A stretch of 64,000 nucleotides of DNA from Streptomyces sp. NRRL F-5122 (GCF_001507435.1 NZ_LMWH01000004.1:62001-126000); one strand, 5' to 3'; counted from the first letter of the stretch, positions 26,183-34,698 are shown. Notes: generated by a model not told the origin, from the sequence alone. Translations and numbers: made by a program.

Positions 26183-27397
26183 GTGCGGGAGTTCATCGTC
26201 GAGGCCGACGGCGGGTCGCGGGGCAACCCGGGGCCCGCCGGCTACGGCAGCGTCGTGCGTGACGCGGCGACGGGCGAGACGCTGGTGGAGCGGGCCGAGT
26301 TCATCGGGACCGCCACCAACAACGTCGCCGAGTACCGTGGACTGCTCGCCGGGCTGAGCGCGGCCCGCGAGCTCGACCCGGCGGCGAGGGTGCACGTCCG
26401 GATGGACTCCAAGCTGGTCGTGGAGCAGATGTCCGGCCGGTGGAAGATCCGGCACCCGGACATGCGGCCACTGGCGATGCGGGCCGCCGCCGTCCTCCCG
26501 GCCGGGCAGGTCACGTACGAGTGGATCCCGCGTGAGCGGAACAAGCACGCGGACCGGCTCGCCAACGAGGCGATGGACGCGGGCGGCCGGGGCGAGCGAT
26601 GGGACGCGTCCCGGTCCGCCGCCGAGCGGGACGCCCATGGTGCGACGGTGCCCGGACCGCCCGGCCCCGCGGGCGACGAGCCGGCGGCCGCGGCCGCTTC
26701 GCCGTCCGACGGCGCGCGTGCGGGCGCCGATGCGCGTGCCGCCCGCAATGTCGCCGCCGCCCCGCCCGACCTGGGTGCCCCCACCACCTTCGTGCTGCTG
26801 CGCCACGGCGAGACCCCGCTCACCCCGCTCAAGCGCTTCTCCGGCAGCGGCGGCGACGACCCGGTCCTGTCCGACGTCGGCCGGCGCCAGGCCGAGCTCG
26901 TCGCCGCCGCGCTCGCCGCGCGGGGGACCGTCCAGGCCGTGGTCTCCTCGCCCCTCGCGCGTTGCCGCGAGACCGCCGGGACCGTCGCCGCCCGCCTCGG
27001 CCTCGAGGTGAGCGTGGACGAAGGGCTGCGCGAGACCGACTTCGGTGCCTGGGAGGGACTGACGTTCGGCGAAGTGCGCGAGAAGTACCCCGACGACATG
27101 AACGCCTGGCTCACCGACCCGGAGGCCACACCCAGCGGCGGCGGCGAGAGCTTCGCGGCAGTCGCCCGGCGGGTCGCCGCCACCCGGGACGCGTTGCTGG
27201 CCACCCACCCAGGCCGTACGGTCCTGCTGGTCTCGCACGTCACGCCCGTCAAGACCCTCGTCCGGCTCGCGCTCGGGGCGCCCCCCGAGGCGCTGTTCCG
27301 GATGGAGCTGTCCGCGGCGTCCCTGTCCGCGGTGGCCTACTTCGCGGACGGCAACGCGAGCCTCCGCCTCCTCAACGAGACGTCCCACCTGCGCTGA
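26183..27397 (+). CDS. Bifunctional RNase H / acid phosphatase
   Basis: 404 residues with two enzymes. The N-terminal RNase HI domain (about 1-135) has the carboxylates in EADGGSRGNPGP, NNVAEYRGL, RMDSKLVVEQ and NKHADRLANEAMD. A disordered Ala/Pro linker follows, then a CobC/phosphoglycerate-mutase-like phosphatase (about 195-400) with LLRHGETPLT, SSPLARCRETA and LVSHVTPVK. Mycobacterial Rv2228c is the characterised relative with this fusion. It removes RNA from RNA:DNA hybrids; the phosphatase half resembles alpha-ribazole phosphatase. GTG start 12 bases after the zinc-ribbon stop. Its 3' end overlaps eda by 26 bases. Confidence 0.94.
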   Translation: MREFIVEADGGSRGNPGPAGYGSVVRDAATGETLVERAEFIGTATNNVAEYRGLLAGLSAARELDPAARVHVRMDSKLVVEQMSGRWKIRHPDMRPLAMRAAAVLPAGQVTYEWIPRERNKHADRLANEAMDAGGRGERWDASRSAAERDAHGATVPGPPGPAGDEPAAAAASPSDGARAGADARAARNVAAAPPDLGAPTTFVLLRHGETPLTPLKRFSGSGGDDPVLSDVGRRQAELVAAALAARGTVQAVVSSPLARCRETAGTVAARLGLEVSVDEGLRETDFGAWEGLTFGEVREKYPDDMNAWLTDPEATPSGGGESFAAVARRVAATRDALLATHPGRTVLLVSHVTPVKTLVRLALGAPPEALFRMELSAASLSAVAYFADGNASLRLLNETSHLR

Positions 27398-28046
27398 GCG
27401 GGCGGCGCAGGCCCGCCGCCTCGCGTGCCAGCCGCTCGACCCGGGCCCAGTCCTTCGCCTCGATCGCGTCCTGGGGCAGCATCCAGGTCCCTCCTACGCA
27501 GCCGACGTTGGGCAGCGCCAGGTACTCAGGGGCGTTCGCCGGGCCGATACCGCCGGTCGGGCAGAAGCGGGCCTGCGGGAGCGGTCCGGCCAGCGACTTG
27601 AGGTAAGCCGTGCCGCCGGCCGCCTGCGCCGGGAAGAACTTCATCTCCCGCACGCCCCGTTCGAGGAGCGCCACGACCTCCGACGTCGTCGACACCCCGG
27701 GCAGGAACGGCACCCCGCACGCCTGCATCGCCGCCAGCAGTGAGTCCGTCCACCCGGGACTGACCAGGAAACGGGCCCCCGCCGCCACCGAGTCCGACAC
27801 CTGCGCCGGTGTGATGACCGTGCCCGCCCCGACCACCGCGTCAGCGACCTCGGCGGCGATCGCCCGGATCGCGTCGAGCCCGGCCGGGGTGCGCAGCGTC
27901 ACCTCGATCGCGGGCAGCCCGCCGGCCACCAGCGCCCGTGCCAGGGGCACGGCGTCGGCGGCGTCCGCGACGACGACCACGGGGACGACGGGCGCGAGGT
28001 CCAGGACCGGGACGGCGGACGGCGACGGCGGCAGCGGTGAGGTCAT
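27372..28046 (-). CDS. eda: KDPG/KHG aldolase
   Basis: 224-residue class I aldolase splitting 2-keto-3-deoxy-6-phosphogluconate (or related 2-keto-4-hydroxyglutarate) into pyruvate and an aldehyde. The Schiff-base Lys is in REMKFFPAQAAGG and the general-base Glu in AIEVTLRTP. VVGAGTV, SPGWTDSLL and CPTGGIGPAN complete the phosphate and pyruvate pockets. No edd gene is nearby, so it may serve uronate or hydroxyproline breakdown. ATG 28046 is the natural N-terminus. It is convergent and overlapping with the RNase H gene. Confidence 0.9.
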   Translation of the reverse strand: MTSPLPPSPSAVPVLDLAPVVPVVVVADAADAVPLARALVAGGLPAIEVTLRTPAGLDAIRAIAAEVADAVVGAGTVITPAQVSDSVAAGARFLVSPGWTDSLLAAMQACGVPFLPGVSTTSEVVALLERGVREMKFFPAQAAGGTAYLKSLAGPLPQARFCPTGGIGPANAPEYLALPNVGCVGGTWMLPQDAIEAKDWARVERLAREAAGLRRPLSAGGTSR

Positions 28047-28120
28047 GGGTTCATCCTGCCGAGGGAAAGCACTCTGCGCAAAGGTCGTTGCGCGTGCTGC
28101 AATGCGCTGGCGCGCCCAGG

Positions 28121-28918
28121 TCAGTGGATCTCCGTCACCACCACGTCCAGCGACCACGGCCTGCCGGAGGCGGGGGCTTCGGCCTCCACCACATGGCCCA
28201 GGTCCCGCAGCGCCTCCACCAGCTGCGCGGGGTTCCTGGGGGCGGCCCCGGCCGTGAGCAGAGCCCGGACGATGCGCCCCTTCGTCGCCTTGTTGAAGTG
28301 GCTGACGACCGAGCGCTTCTCCACCCCGTCCACGATCCGGGAGTGCAGCACCCTGACGGTCGCCGTCCGCCCGGCCACCTCGCCCTTCGGCTTCCACGCC
28401 GCGGCGTAGGCGGAGGACCGCAGGTCCAGCACCAGTCCACCGCCGGCCGCCTCGGGCAGCACCGAGGCCAGGGGCGCGCGCCAGTGCGCTCCGAGCGCTC
28501 CGAGTCCGGGCAGTCTCACGCCCATCGAGCAGCGGTAGGAAGGGATGCGGTCGGTCACCCGGACCGCGCCCCAGAGCCCGGAGAAGACGAGCAGGGACCG
28601 GGCGGCGCGCCGCTTGGCGGCCGGGTCCAGCGAGGCGAGATCCAGGGCGTCGTACAGGACTCCGGTGTAGATCTCCCCGGCGGGCCGCGCCCCCGCGGAC
28701 CGCAGCCCGGCGTTCTTGGCCGCCTCGCCGCGCAGGCCCTCGCTCAGCCCCAGTACCTCGCGCGCCTTCTCCTCGTCGCCCGCGCACAGCTCCACGAGCT
28801 CACCGAGGACGGCCTCCCGCGCGGCCGTCAGACCGGGCAGCGACAGCGACTCGAGGTTCAGCGGGGCACCGCGACCGGAGGACGCCTTGCCTTCCGAGGG
28901 CGGCAGCAGCACCAGCAC
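28121..28918 (-). CDS. yaaA: YaaA-family peroxide-stress protein
   Basis: 265 residues, the usual YaaA/DUF328 length. Family landmarks are LLPPSEGKASSGRGAP, FSGLWGAVRVTDRIPSYRC, DLRSSAYAAAW and SHFNKATKGRIVR. In E. coli the protein limits intracellular iron during peroxide stress and binds DNA; that role is transferred here by homology. The start is GTG 28918 with GGAG upstream. It precedes eda on the same strand with 74 bases between them. Confidence 0.9.
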   Translation of the reverse strand: MLVLLPPSEGKASSGRGAPLNLESLSLPGLTAAREAVLGELVELCAGDEEKAREVLGLSEGLRGEAAKNAGLRSAGARPAGEIYTGVLYDALDLASLDPAAKRRAARSLLVFSGLWGAVRVTDRIPSYRCSMGVRLPGLGALGAHWRAPLASVLPEAAGGGLVLDLRSSAYAAAWKPKGEVAGRTATVRVLHSRIVDGVEKRSVVSHFNKATKGRIVRALLTAGAAPRNPAQLVEALRDLGHVVEAEAPASGRPWSLDVVVTEIH

Positions 28919-28992
28919 ACATACTCCTTCTGTAGCGCTCCGCGACAGCGTACGGCGTGGGCGTGTCCACGGACGGCCCCCACCCCCCGGGC

Positions 28993-29562
28993 CTACCGCG
29001 CCCGAGCGAGCGCCCGGACGACACGGCCGGCGTCGTCGGCGTGGAAGCGGACGACGCGGACCGCCCGCCGACGGCCGAAGAAGGTGACGTGGGCGACGGG
29101 CTCGGCGAGTTCCAGTGTGACGGTGGTCTGCGAGCCCACCGGGAGGTTCAGTTCCCCGTCGGCTCTCTCGTGCACGGTGCGCAGCTCGCGGCGCACGGAC
29201 GCGATCCGGTCCAGCGGTATGCGCAGATCGACGTGGGCGGCGTGGCGGATACGAAGCCCGCCGGGGTCAAGGACGTGCGGACGGACCACGTAGGCCGCGT
29301 ACAGGCCGACGACGAGCACCACGGTGTAGACGTCCAGCAGCAGCACCACCCGGTGCACCAGCGGCCAGTCGCGCAGCAGCACGGACATGGTGAGCGTCTC
29401 CACCACGCACACGAACGCGAACCCGGCCATGACCGGCCCCTGTCCCCGCGCGTACCCGAAGGCCTGGCCGCCCCGCGTACCGTGGGTGCGGCGCGCGGCC
29501 CAGAGCGCGAGGCTCGCGAGGAGCCGCAGCTCGTGCCGCACCAGGACGTACGCCGTTCTCAT
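28993..29562 (-). CDS. Hypothetical membrane protein coupled to a MerR regulator
   Basis: 189 residues. Two hydrophobic helices (about 43-62 and 72-94, VVLLLDVYTVVLVVGLYAAYVV) are followed by a cytoplasmic beta-rich domain with LRIRHAAHVDLRIPLDRIASV, reminiscent of PH-like membrane proteins. Its ATG overlaps the stop of the MerR gene (ATGA), so it is co-translated with the regulator and may be its target or sensor partner. No enzyme motif. Confidence 0.72.
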   Translation of the reverse strand: MRTAYVLVRHELRLLASLALWAARRTHGTRGGQAFGYARGQGPVMAGFAFVCVVETLTMSVLLRDWPLVHRVVLLLDVYTVVLVVGLYAAYVVRPHVLDPGGLRIRHAAHVDLRIPLDRIASVRRELRTVHERADGELNLPVGSQTTVTLELAEPVAHVTFFGRRRAVRVVRFHADDAGRVVRALARAR

Positions 29563-30305
29563 CGCCGTCCCCGGGCGTGCATCCGCAGGGCGCGGCGGAC
29601 CGCCTCCGCCTGGGCCGGTGCGAGGTCCGCGTAGAGCGCCCTGATGAAGCCGTGGCCCTCGTCGACACCTTCGTCGGGTACGAGGCCGTCCGGCAGGCAG
29701 GCGAGGAGCGCCCGGGCGGCGTCGTCGACCCGCGGATCGTCCGGGCCGGCGTCGACGAGCGAGTCGAGCAGCGCGTACACCTCCCGCGCCCGCTCCACGG
29801 CACCCGGCTTCCCGAACGCGCCTGCCAGCACGGCCGCCAGCCGTTCCCGTTCCTCCGGCGCGGTCGCGGTCTCGATCAGCGCCAGCACCTCGCGGTCCTT
29901 GGTGGCCATCGGGGAGTCGAGGAAGGCCTCCATACCGGCGAACAGCCGGGCGAGCTCGGGGGAGACGGGGCCCTCGGCGGGACGGCCCTGCTCGAGCAGC
30001 GCGCGCAGCCTGCCCCGGCGCTCACGGATCGCCGCCTCCTGACGGGCCAGATCCTCGTCCAGCTCCGCGAGCACCTCGGCGAGGTCGCGGCCCTCGTCGT
30101 CCGCGAGCACGTCCCGTACCTCCGCGAGACCGAGCCCCAGCTCGGTCAGCCTGCGGATCCGGGCCAGCACGACGGCGTGCCGCAGGCCGTAGTCGCGGTA
30201 CCCGTTGGGCAGCCGCTCGGGCTCGGGCAGCAGTCCGAGGTGGTGATAGTGCCGCACGGTCCGCGTGGTGACGCCCACGGTCGCGGCGAGTTCTCCGATC
30301 CGCAT
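29559..30305 (-). CDS. MerR-family transcriptional regulator
   Basis: 248 residues. The N-terminal winged helix (1-70) reads MRIGELAATVGVTTRTVRHY and YRDYGLRHAVVLARIRRLTE. A dimerisation coiled coil spans about 75-115, and a helical C-terminal domain could bind an organic ligand (no metal-binding Cys). It activates or represses by untwisting 19-bp-spacer promoters, and its own upstream region has exactly this spacing (30312-30342), implying autoregulation. It is first in a two-gene unit with the membrane protein. Confidence 0.9.
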   Translation of the reverse strand: MRIGELAATVGVTTRTVRHYHHLGLLPEPERLPNGYRDYGLRHAVVLARIRRLTELGLGLAEVRDVLADDEGRDLAEVLAELDEDLARQEAAIRERRGRLRALLEQGRPAEGPVSPELARLFAGMEAFLDSPMATKDREVLALIETATAPEERERLAAVLAGAFGKPGAVERAREVYALLDSLVDAGPDDPRVDDAARALLACLPDGLVPDEGVDEGHGFIRALYADLAPAQAEAVRRALRMHARGRR

Positions 30306-30311
30306 ACGACC

Positions 30312-30342
30312 AGTACAAACGCTGACGTCGCGGCAAGGTCAA
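30312..30342 (-). promoter_or_regulatory. MerR-type autoregulated promoter (19-bp spacer)
   Basis: Read on the minus strand, TTGACC (30342-30337) and TGTACT (30317-30312) are separated by 19 bases, the over-long spacer recognised by MerR proteins. The spacer contains a GACGTC core. It lies 7 bases before the MerR ATG, so the transcript is nearly leaderless. Confidence 0.6.
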
Positions 30343-30480
30343 GCGAGCGGATCGCCACGCCCGCACGTCCCTGACGACGGCCGCGACGGTGTGCCACGAT
30401 CGAGGGAACGGTTTCCGATCCCACGGACAGGTGATCTTCCGATGCCCCAGTCTGGCGAGCGACCGAAGGAGGGGCGTGAC

Positions 30481-31059
30481 ATGACTGCCATGGCCCATGA
30501 GCCGCTCACCGAGTCAGAGGTCCTGCTGGAGGGCTTTCTCGCCCTCGACATCCCGGAGGGTTTCAGGGCCGAGCTGATCGAGGGGGAGATCGTTGCGACG
30601 CCGCCGCCGGACGGGGATCACGAGGACTGCATCGGCCTGATCGTGAGTCAGGTCATCAGGCGGTCCCGGACCGACATGCAGTTCTCCGGGAACAAGGGTC
30701 TGACGTTGCAGAGCGCAGGCGGCCGCCCCAAGAACCACGTCATCCCCGACGGCACGTTCGCCCCGACGGAACGGCGGCTCTACCGAGGCGCCGAACCCTG
30801 GATGCCCTGCGAGGGGGTCGCCATGGTGCTGGAGGTGACGTCCACCAGGCCGAAGGCGGACCGCGAGACCAAGCGCCGCTGCTACGCCCGCGGCGGCATC
30901 CCCCTCTACCTGCTGCTGGACCGCGAAGCCTCCTCGATCACACTGTTCAGCGACCCCGAGAAGGACGACTACCGCCAGCACTGCACATTCCCCTTCGGCA
31001 AGCCGCTCGCCCTCCCCGAGCCGTTCGGCTTCGAACTGGACACGACCGACTTCCTCTGA
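30481..31059 (+). CDS. Uma2-family (DUF820) putative endonuclease
   Basis: 192 residues with the PD-(D/E)xK-like core of Uma2 proteins. ELIEGEIVATPPP is followed by VIPDGTFAP (Asp), MVLEVTSTRPKADRETKRRCY (Glu and Lys) and GIPLYLLLDREASSITLF. These proteins multiplied in Streptomyces and cyanobacteria, and their nuclease activity is inferred from fold, not shown. ATG 30481 has AAGGAGGGG 5-6 bases upstream. It is isolated and divergent from the MerR gene. Confidence 0.88.
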   Translation: MTAMAHEPLTESEVLLEGFLALDIPEGFRAELIEGEIVATPPPDGDHEDCIGLIVSQVIRRSRTDMQFSGNKGLTLQSAGGRPKNHVIPDGTFAPTERRLYRGAEPWMPCEGVAMVLEVTSTRPKADRETKRRCYARGGIPLYLLLDREASSITLFSDPEKDDYRQHCTFPFGKPLALPEPFGFELDTTDFL

Positions 31060-31094
31060 GTTCCCCGGCGGTATGAAAACGGGGCCCGGACGCG

Positions 31095-31119
31095 TTGCAC
31101 CCCGCACAAGGGGGTGCAA
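31095..31119 (+). promoter_or_regulatory. Hairpin overlapping the ribosome-binding site of the AraC gene
   Basis: TTGCACCCC (31095-31103) pairs perfectly with GGGGTGCAA (31111-31119) around a 7-base loop, ending one base before GTG 31121. The right arm contains the GGGG of the presumed Shine-Dalgarno, so folding would mask initiation. It could alternatively be a DNA operator or terminate the Uma2 transcript. Confidence 0.5.
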
Positions 31120-31120
31120 G

Positions 31121-31978
31121 GTGAGCGGACGTGAACAGGCGCTGTGGACCCGGGCGCGTCTCGGCCGGGGCGGGCCGCCACTCGACCTGCTCACCGCCCG
31201 CTTCGACCAGCACCGCTACGCCCCACACGCGCACGACGAGTTCACCATCGGCGTCTGTGTCGGCGGATTCGAGGTCATCGACTACCGCGGCGGCCACATT
31301 CGGACCGGGCCGGGCACCATCGTCGTCCTCGACCCCGGCGAGATGCACACCGGCGCACCCGCCACCGCCACCGACGGCTACGCCTACCGCGCCCTGTACG
31401 CGGAACCCTCGCTGCTCTCCGACGGCATCCTGGGAGGTCTCCCGCACTTTCGCGAACCGCTCCTCGACGACCCCGAACTGGTGGCCGCCGTACGCGCCGC
31501 GCACACCGAACTGAGCGCATGCCCGGACCCGCTGGAGGCCGAGTCCCGGCTCCCGTGGCTGCTCACCGCGCTCGCCCGGCGCCACTCCACGGCCCGCCCC
31601 GTCTCCGACTCGATCCCCGGTGCCGCGGACCTCGCCCACGCCGTACGCGACCGCCTCGCCGACGAACTGCTCGCCCCGCCCTCCCTCGCCGACCTCGCCA
31701 CCGAACTCGGACTGTCGCGCTACCAGTTGCTGCGTGCCTTCCGTACGGCGATGGGGATACCGCCCTACGCCTGGCTCGCCCAGTACCGGGTGACGCGGGC
31801 CCGCGGACTGCTGGAGGCAGGACTGCGCCCCGCCGAGGTCGCCCCGCTCGTGGGCTTCGCCGACCAGGCGCATCTGACCCGCTGGTTCCGGCGTGTGCTG
31901 GGGGTGACCCCGGCGGCGTACCGTGCGGGCGTGGCCGCGAGCGCGCACCGCAACAGCGTTCAAGACGGCGGTCGCTGA
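31121..31978 (+). CDS. AraC-family regulator
   Basis: 285 residues. The N-terminal cupin-like AraC_binding domain has RYAPHAHDEFTIGVCV and VVLDPGEMHTG. The C-terminal double HTH (about 185-280) contains LADLATELGLSRYQLLRAFR and VAPLVGFADQAHLTRWFRRV. GTG 31121 is chosen because of the GGGGG upstream; ATG 31073 (16 codons longer) would place the hairpin inside the coding sequence. The EamA exporter follows 19 bases later on the same strand, a common regulator-target pairing. Confidence 0.88.
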   Translation: MSGREQALWTRARLGRGGPPLDLLTARFDQHRYAPHAHDEFTIGVCVGGFEVIDYRGGHIRTGPGTIVVLDPGEMHTGAPATATDGYAYRALYAEPSLLSDGILGGLPHFREPLLDDPELVAAVRAAHTELSACPDPLEAESRLPWLLTALARRHSTARPVSDSIPGAADLAHAVRDRLADELLAPPSLADLATELGLSRYQLLRAFRTAMGIPPYAWLAQYRVTRARGLLEAGLRPAEVAPLVGFADQAHLTRWFRRVLGVTPAAYRAGVAASAHRNSVQDGGR

Positions 31979-31997
31979 CCCGGCCGACACTCGCCGT

Positions 31998-32984
31998 ATG
32001 ACTGCACGCGGCTGGTTCCTGTTCTCCCTCATGGGAGTGATCTGGGGCATCCCCTATCTGATGATCAAGGTGGCGGTGGACGCCGTGTCCCCGTCCATGG
32101 TGGTGTTCACGCGCTGTGCGCTGGGTGCCGCGCTTCTGCTCCCCTTCGCCCTGCGCCAGGGGGGCCTGACCCGGACCGTGCGGACGCACTGGCGCCCCAT
32201 GCTGGCCTTCGCGTGCATCGAGATCATGGGCCCCTGGTTCACGCTCACCGACGCCGAGCGTCATCTGTCCAGCTCCACGGCGGGTCTGCTGATAGCGGGC
32301 GTGCCGATCGCCGGAGTGGTGCTGGCCCGCTTCTTCGGCGGCGCCGAGCACCTGGGGGCGCGGCGGGTGGCCGGACTGGCCCTCGGACTGGGCGGCGTCG
32401 CGGTCCTCACCGTCCCGCACCTGACCGGCGGCGACGCACGGTCGCTCGGTGAAGTGCTGCTGACCGTCCTCGGCTATGCGACCGCGCCGCTGATCGCCGC
32501 CCGGCATCTCAGGGACGTCCCCTCGCTCCAGCTCACCGCGCCCTGTCTGGCCCTGTCGGCAGTGGTCTACGCCCCGGCGGCCGCCGCGACGTGGCCCACC
32601 GCCGTACCCTCCGGGCAGGTCGTCGCCGCCCTGGCCGGTCTCGGTGTGATCTGCACGGCCGTGGCCTTCGTGGCGTTCCTCGAGCTGATCAAGGAGGCGG
32701 GCCCGACCCGGGCGACGGTCATCACCTATGTGAACCCGGCGATCGCGGTGGCGGCGGGCGCGCTCTTCCTGGACGAGCGCCTCACGGCCGGGACGCTGGC
32801 GGCCTTCGCCCTGATCCTGGCCGGTTCGGTGCTCGCGACGGCGTCCCCGGTCGGCGGGCGGAGGCGCGGCGGACGCCCGGTACCATGGTCCCTACGGCAG
32901 ACGAGCCGGGCGGGCGGCCGCGTGGAGGTCCTGGTGGATCTCCCCGAGGAACGTCCGGGCTCCACAGGGCAGGGTGGTGGCTAA
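31998..32984 (+). CDS. EamA/DMT-family transporter, C-terminus overlapping rnpB
   Basis: 328 residues. Ten hydrophobic helices in two EamA repeats fill about residues 1-290 (FSLMGVIWGIPYLMIKVAV; VIT-YVNPAIAVAAGALFLDE with the conserved YVNP). A hydrophilic tail of about 40 residues then reads through the rnpB promoter and the first about 90 bases of rnpB to the first in-frame TGA. The tail is unlike family members and is probably tolerated rather than functional. It is likely a metabolite exporter controlled by the adjacent AraC protein. Confidence 0.85.
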   Translation: MTARGWFLFSLMGVIWGIPYLMIKVAVDAVSPSMVVFTRCALGAALLLPFALRQGGLTRTVRTHWRPMLAFACIEIMGPWFTLTDAERHLSSSTAGLLIAGVPIAGVVLARFFGGAEHLGARRVAGLALGLGGVAVLTVPHLTGGDARSLGEVLLTVLGYATAPLIAARHLRDVPSLQLTAPCLALSAVVYAPAAAATWPTAVPSGQVVAALAGLGVICTAVAFVAFLELIKEAGPTRATVITYVNPAIAVAAGALFLDERLTAGTLAAFALILAGSVLATASPVGGRRRGGRPVPWSLRQTSRAGGRVEVLVDLPEERPGSTGQGGG

Positions 32985-33320
32985 CGGCCACCCGGGGTGA
33001 CCCGCGGGACAGTGCCACAGAAAGCAAACCGCCGGGGACCGTATGCGTACGGCCCCCGGTAAGGGTGAAACGGTGGTGTAAGAGACCACCAGTGCTCAGG
33101 GTGACCTGGGCAGCTCGGTAAACCCCACCCGGAGCAAGGTCAAAAGGGGCCGCTGTGAAAGGCGCGCCCTGCGCGGACGTTCGAGGGCTGCCCGCCCGAG
33201 TCCGCGGGTGGACCGCACGAGGCCGGCGGCAACGCCGGCCCTAGATGGATGGCCGTCGCCCCGAGGCCCGCGAGGACCCCGGGGAACAGAACCCGGCGTA
33301 CAGCCCGACTCGTCTGCCGC
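32895..33320 (+). ncRNA. rnpB: RNase P RNA (M1 RNA, bacterial type A)
   Basis: The catalytic RNA of RNase P, which matures tRNA 5' ends. The P1 helix pairs GGCAGACGAG (32896-32905) with CTCGTCTGCC (33309-33318). Conserved regions are readable: GAGGAACGTCCGGGCTCC at about 32946, ACAGAAAGCAAACCGCC at about 33017, GGTAAGGGTGAAACGGTGG at about 33058, and AGATGGATGGCCGTCGCC at about 33243. Length (about 425) and order match Streptomyces rnpB. A -10-like TACCAT lies at 32881-32886. Ends are set by P1 pairing and may be off by a few bases. Confidence 0.97.
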
Positions 33321-33683
33321 TTCCTGAGCTGCGGGATCGCTGTACGCATCCCGACCGGGGCAGCCGCCTCATGTGCGTCCGGACGTCGCCACGAACACGA
33401 TGGCGGCAGGAACCGTTCCTCCCCGTACCGCCGCCGGCCCCACCCGAACGTGCCCTTGTGAAGGGCCGTCGCTTCTCCGGAGGTTCCTCAGGCGACCTTC
33501 CGGAGCGGCGGCGGATGTTTGATCAGCAGCGGGAGAGCACACCATCCTCGAGCCGGTTTTCGAGGTTTGTCCGGGTTCATCGGCAGTGCGCTGTGGGGGC
33601 AGAAAGGGTGCACTCTCAGACGCGAGAGGGGGTTGCCCGGTGCTTAGCGTGGTCGCAAACGCATCCCGCATGAGGAGAAGAAG
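33321..33683. other. Intergenic region between rnpB and the esterase gene
   Basis: 363 bases without a supportable gene. Two hairpins are clear: GCCCTT-GTG-AAGGGC (33452-33466), and CTCCGGAGGT paired with ACCTTCCGGAG (33475-33505, one bulge); either may end rnpB or leader transcripts. A CTCTC-AGACGC-GAGAG dyad near 33614-33629 sits about 55 bases before the esterase ATG and may be regulatory. GAGGAGAAGAAG provides the ribosome site at 33684. Confidence 0.5.
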
Positions 33684-34655
33684 ATGCAGGAGTCGATTGC
33701 CCCCGTCGAGCCCGTCCTGGAGCCTGCCGCAGCCGCGTTCGCGCAGGCGACGGCGAAGCCCCCGTTCTTGTTCGACCTGAGTCCCGCCGAGGGCCGCAAG
33801 GCTGTCGACGAGGTGCAGTCCGGTGAGATCGCCAAGCCGGAGATCGACGAGGAGTGGGTCACCGTCAGCGGCGGCCCGACCGGCAGCGTCCGGGCGCGGA
33901 TCGTCAGGCCGGCCGGGGCCACCGGTACCTTGCCGGTGATCATCTACATACACGGCGCGGGGTGGGTGTTCGGCAACGCGCACACGCACGACCGTCTGGT
34001 GCGCGAACTGGCCGTGGGGGCGAACGCCGCGGTGGTCTTCCCCGAGTACGAGCTGTCGCCCGAGGCCCGCTACCCTGTCGCGATCGAGCAGAACTACACG
34101 GTCGCCCGCTGGGTCGTCGCCGATGGCGCGAGCAAGGGCCTGGACACTGCCCGGATCGCGGTGGCCGGTGACTCGGTCGGCGGCAACATGGCTGCGGTGC
34201 TGACGCTGATGGCCAAGGAGCGGGGCGACGTCCGGCTCGTGCAGCAGGTGCTGTTCTACCCGGTCACCGACGCGAGCTTCGACACGGGCTCCTACCACCA
34301 GTTCTCGGAGGGCTACTTCCTGCGCCGTGACGGCATGCAGTGGTTCTGGGACCAGTACACCACCGACGAGGGCCAGCGCGCCGAGATCACGGCGTCCCCG
34401 CTGCGTGCCACCACCGAGCAGTTGAGCGGTCTTCCGGCCGCCCTGGTCATCACCGGTGAGGCCGACGTGCTGCGCGACGAAGGGGAGGCATACGCCAACA
34501 AGCTGCGCGCCGCCGGCGTCCCGGTGACCGCGGTGCGCTACCAGGGCATCATCCACGACTTCGTCATGCTGAACGCCCTGCGCGAGACCTACGCCGCCCA
34601 GGCGGCCATCACCCTGGCCATCGGCACTCTGCGGACCGCCCTCCACCCCGCCTGA
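33684..34655 (+). CDS. HSL-family alpha/beta-hydrolase (esterase/lipase)
   Basis: 323 residues. The oxyanion-hole motif is HGAGW (HGGGW type) near residue 92, the nucleophile elbow is GDSVGG, the Asp is in GEADVLRDEG and the His in GIIHDFVM, the full hormone-sensitive-lipase triad. No signal peptide is present, so it is cytoplasmic. It hydrolyses a short-chain ester of unknown identity. ATG 33684 has GAGGAG 8-12 bases upstream. It ends at a strong hairpin, so it is monocistronic, with a second hydrolase following. Confidence 0.92.
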   Translation: MQESIAPVEPVLEPAAAAFAQATAKPPFLFDLSPAEGRKAVDEVQSGEIAKPEIDEEWVTVSGGPTGSVRARIVRPAGATGTLPVIIYIHGAGWVFGNAHTHDRLVRELAVGANAAVVFPEYELSPEARYPVAIEQNYTVARWVVADGASKGLDTARIAVAGDSVGGNMAAVLTLMAKERGDVRLVQQVLFYPVTDASFDTGSYHQFSEGYFLRRDGMQWFWDQYTTDEGQRAEITASPLRATTEQLSGLPAALVITGEADVLRDEGEAYANKLRAAGVPVTAVRYQGIIHDFVMLNALRETYAAQAAITLAIGTLRTALHPA

Positions 34656-34663
34656 TCCTCTTC

Positions 34664-34698
34664 GGGGCGCGGACCTGCCGGCGGCAGGTCCGCGCCCC
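34664..34698 (+). terminator. Strong hairpin after the HSL esterase gene
   Basis: GGGGCGCGGACCTGC (34664-34678) pairs perfectly with its complement at 34684-34698 around a 5-base loop, a 15-bp GC-rich stem 9 bases past the stop codon. Confidence 0.85.

Noticed and set aside
30481..31059. Restriction or defence island around the Uma2 gene
   Set aside because: Uma2 is isolated, with no methyltransferase, helicase or toxin partner, so only the single putative nuclease is called.
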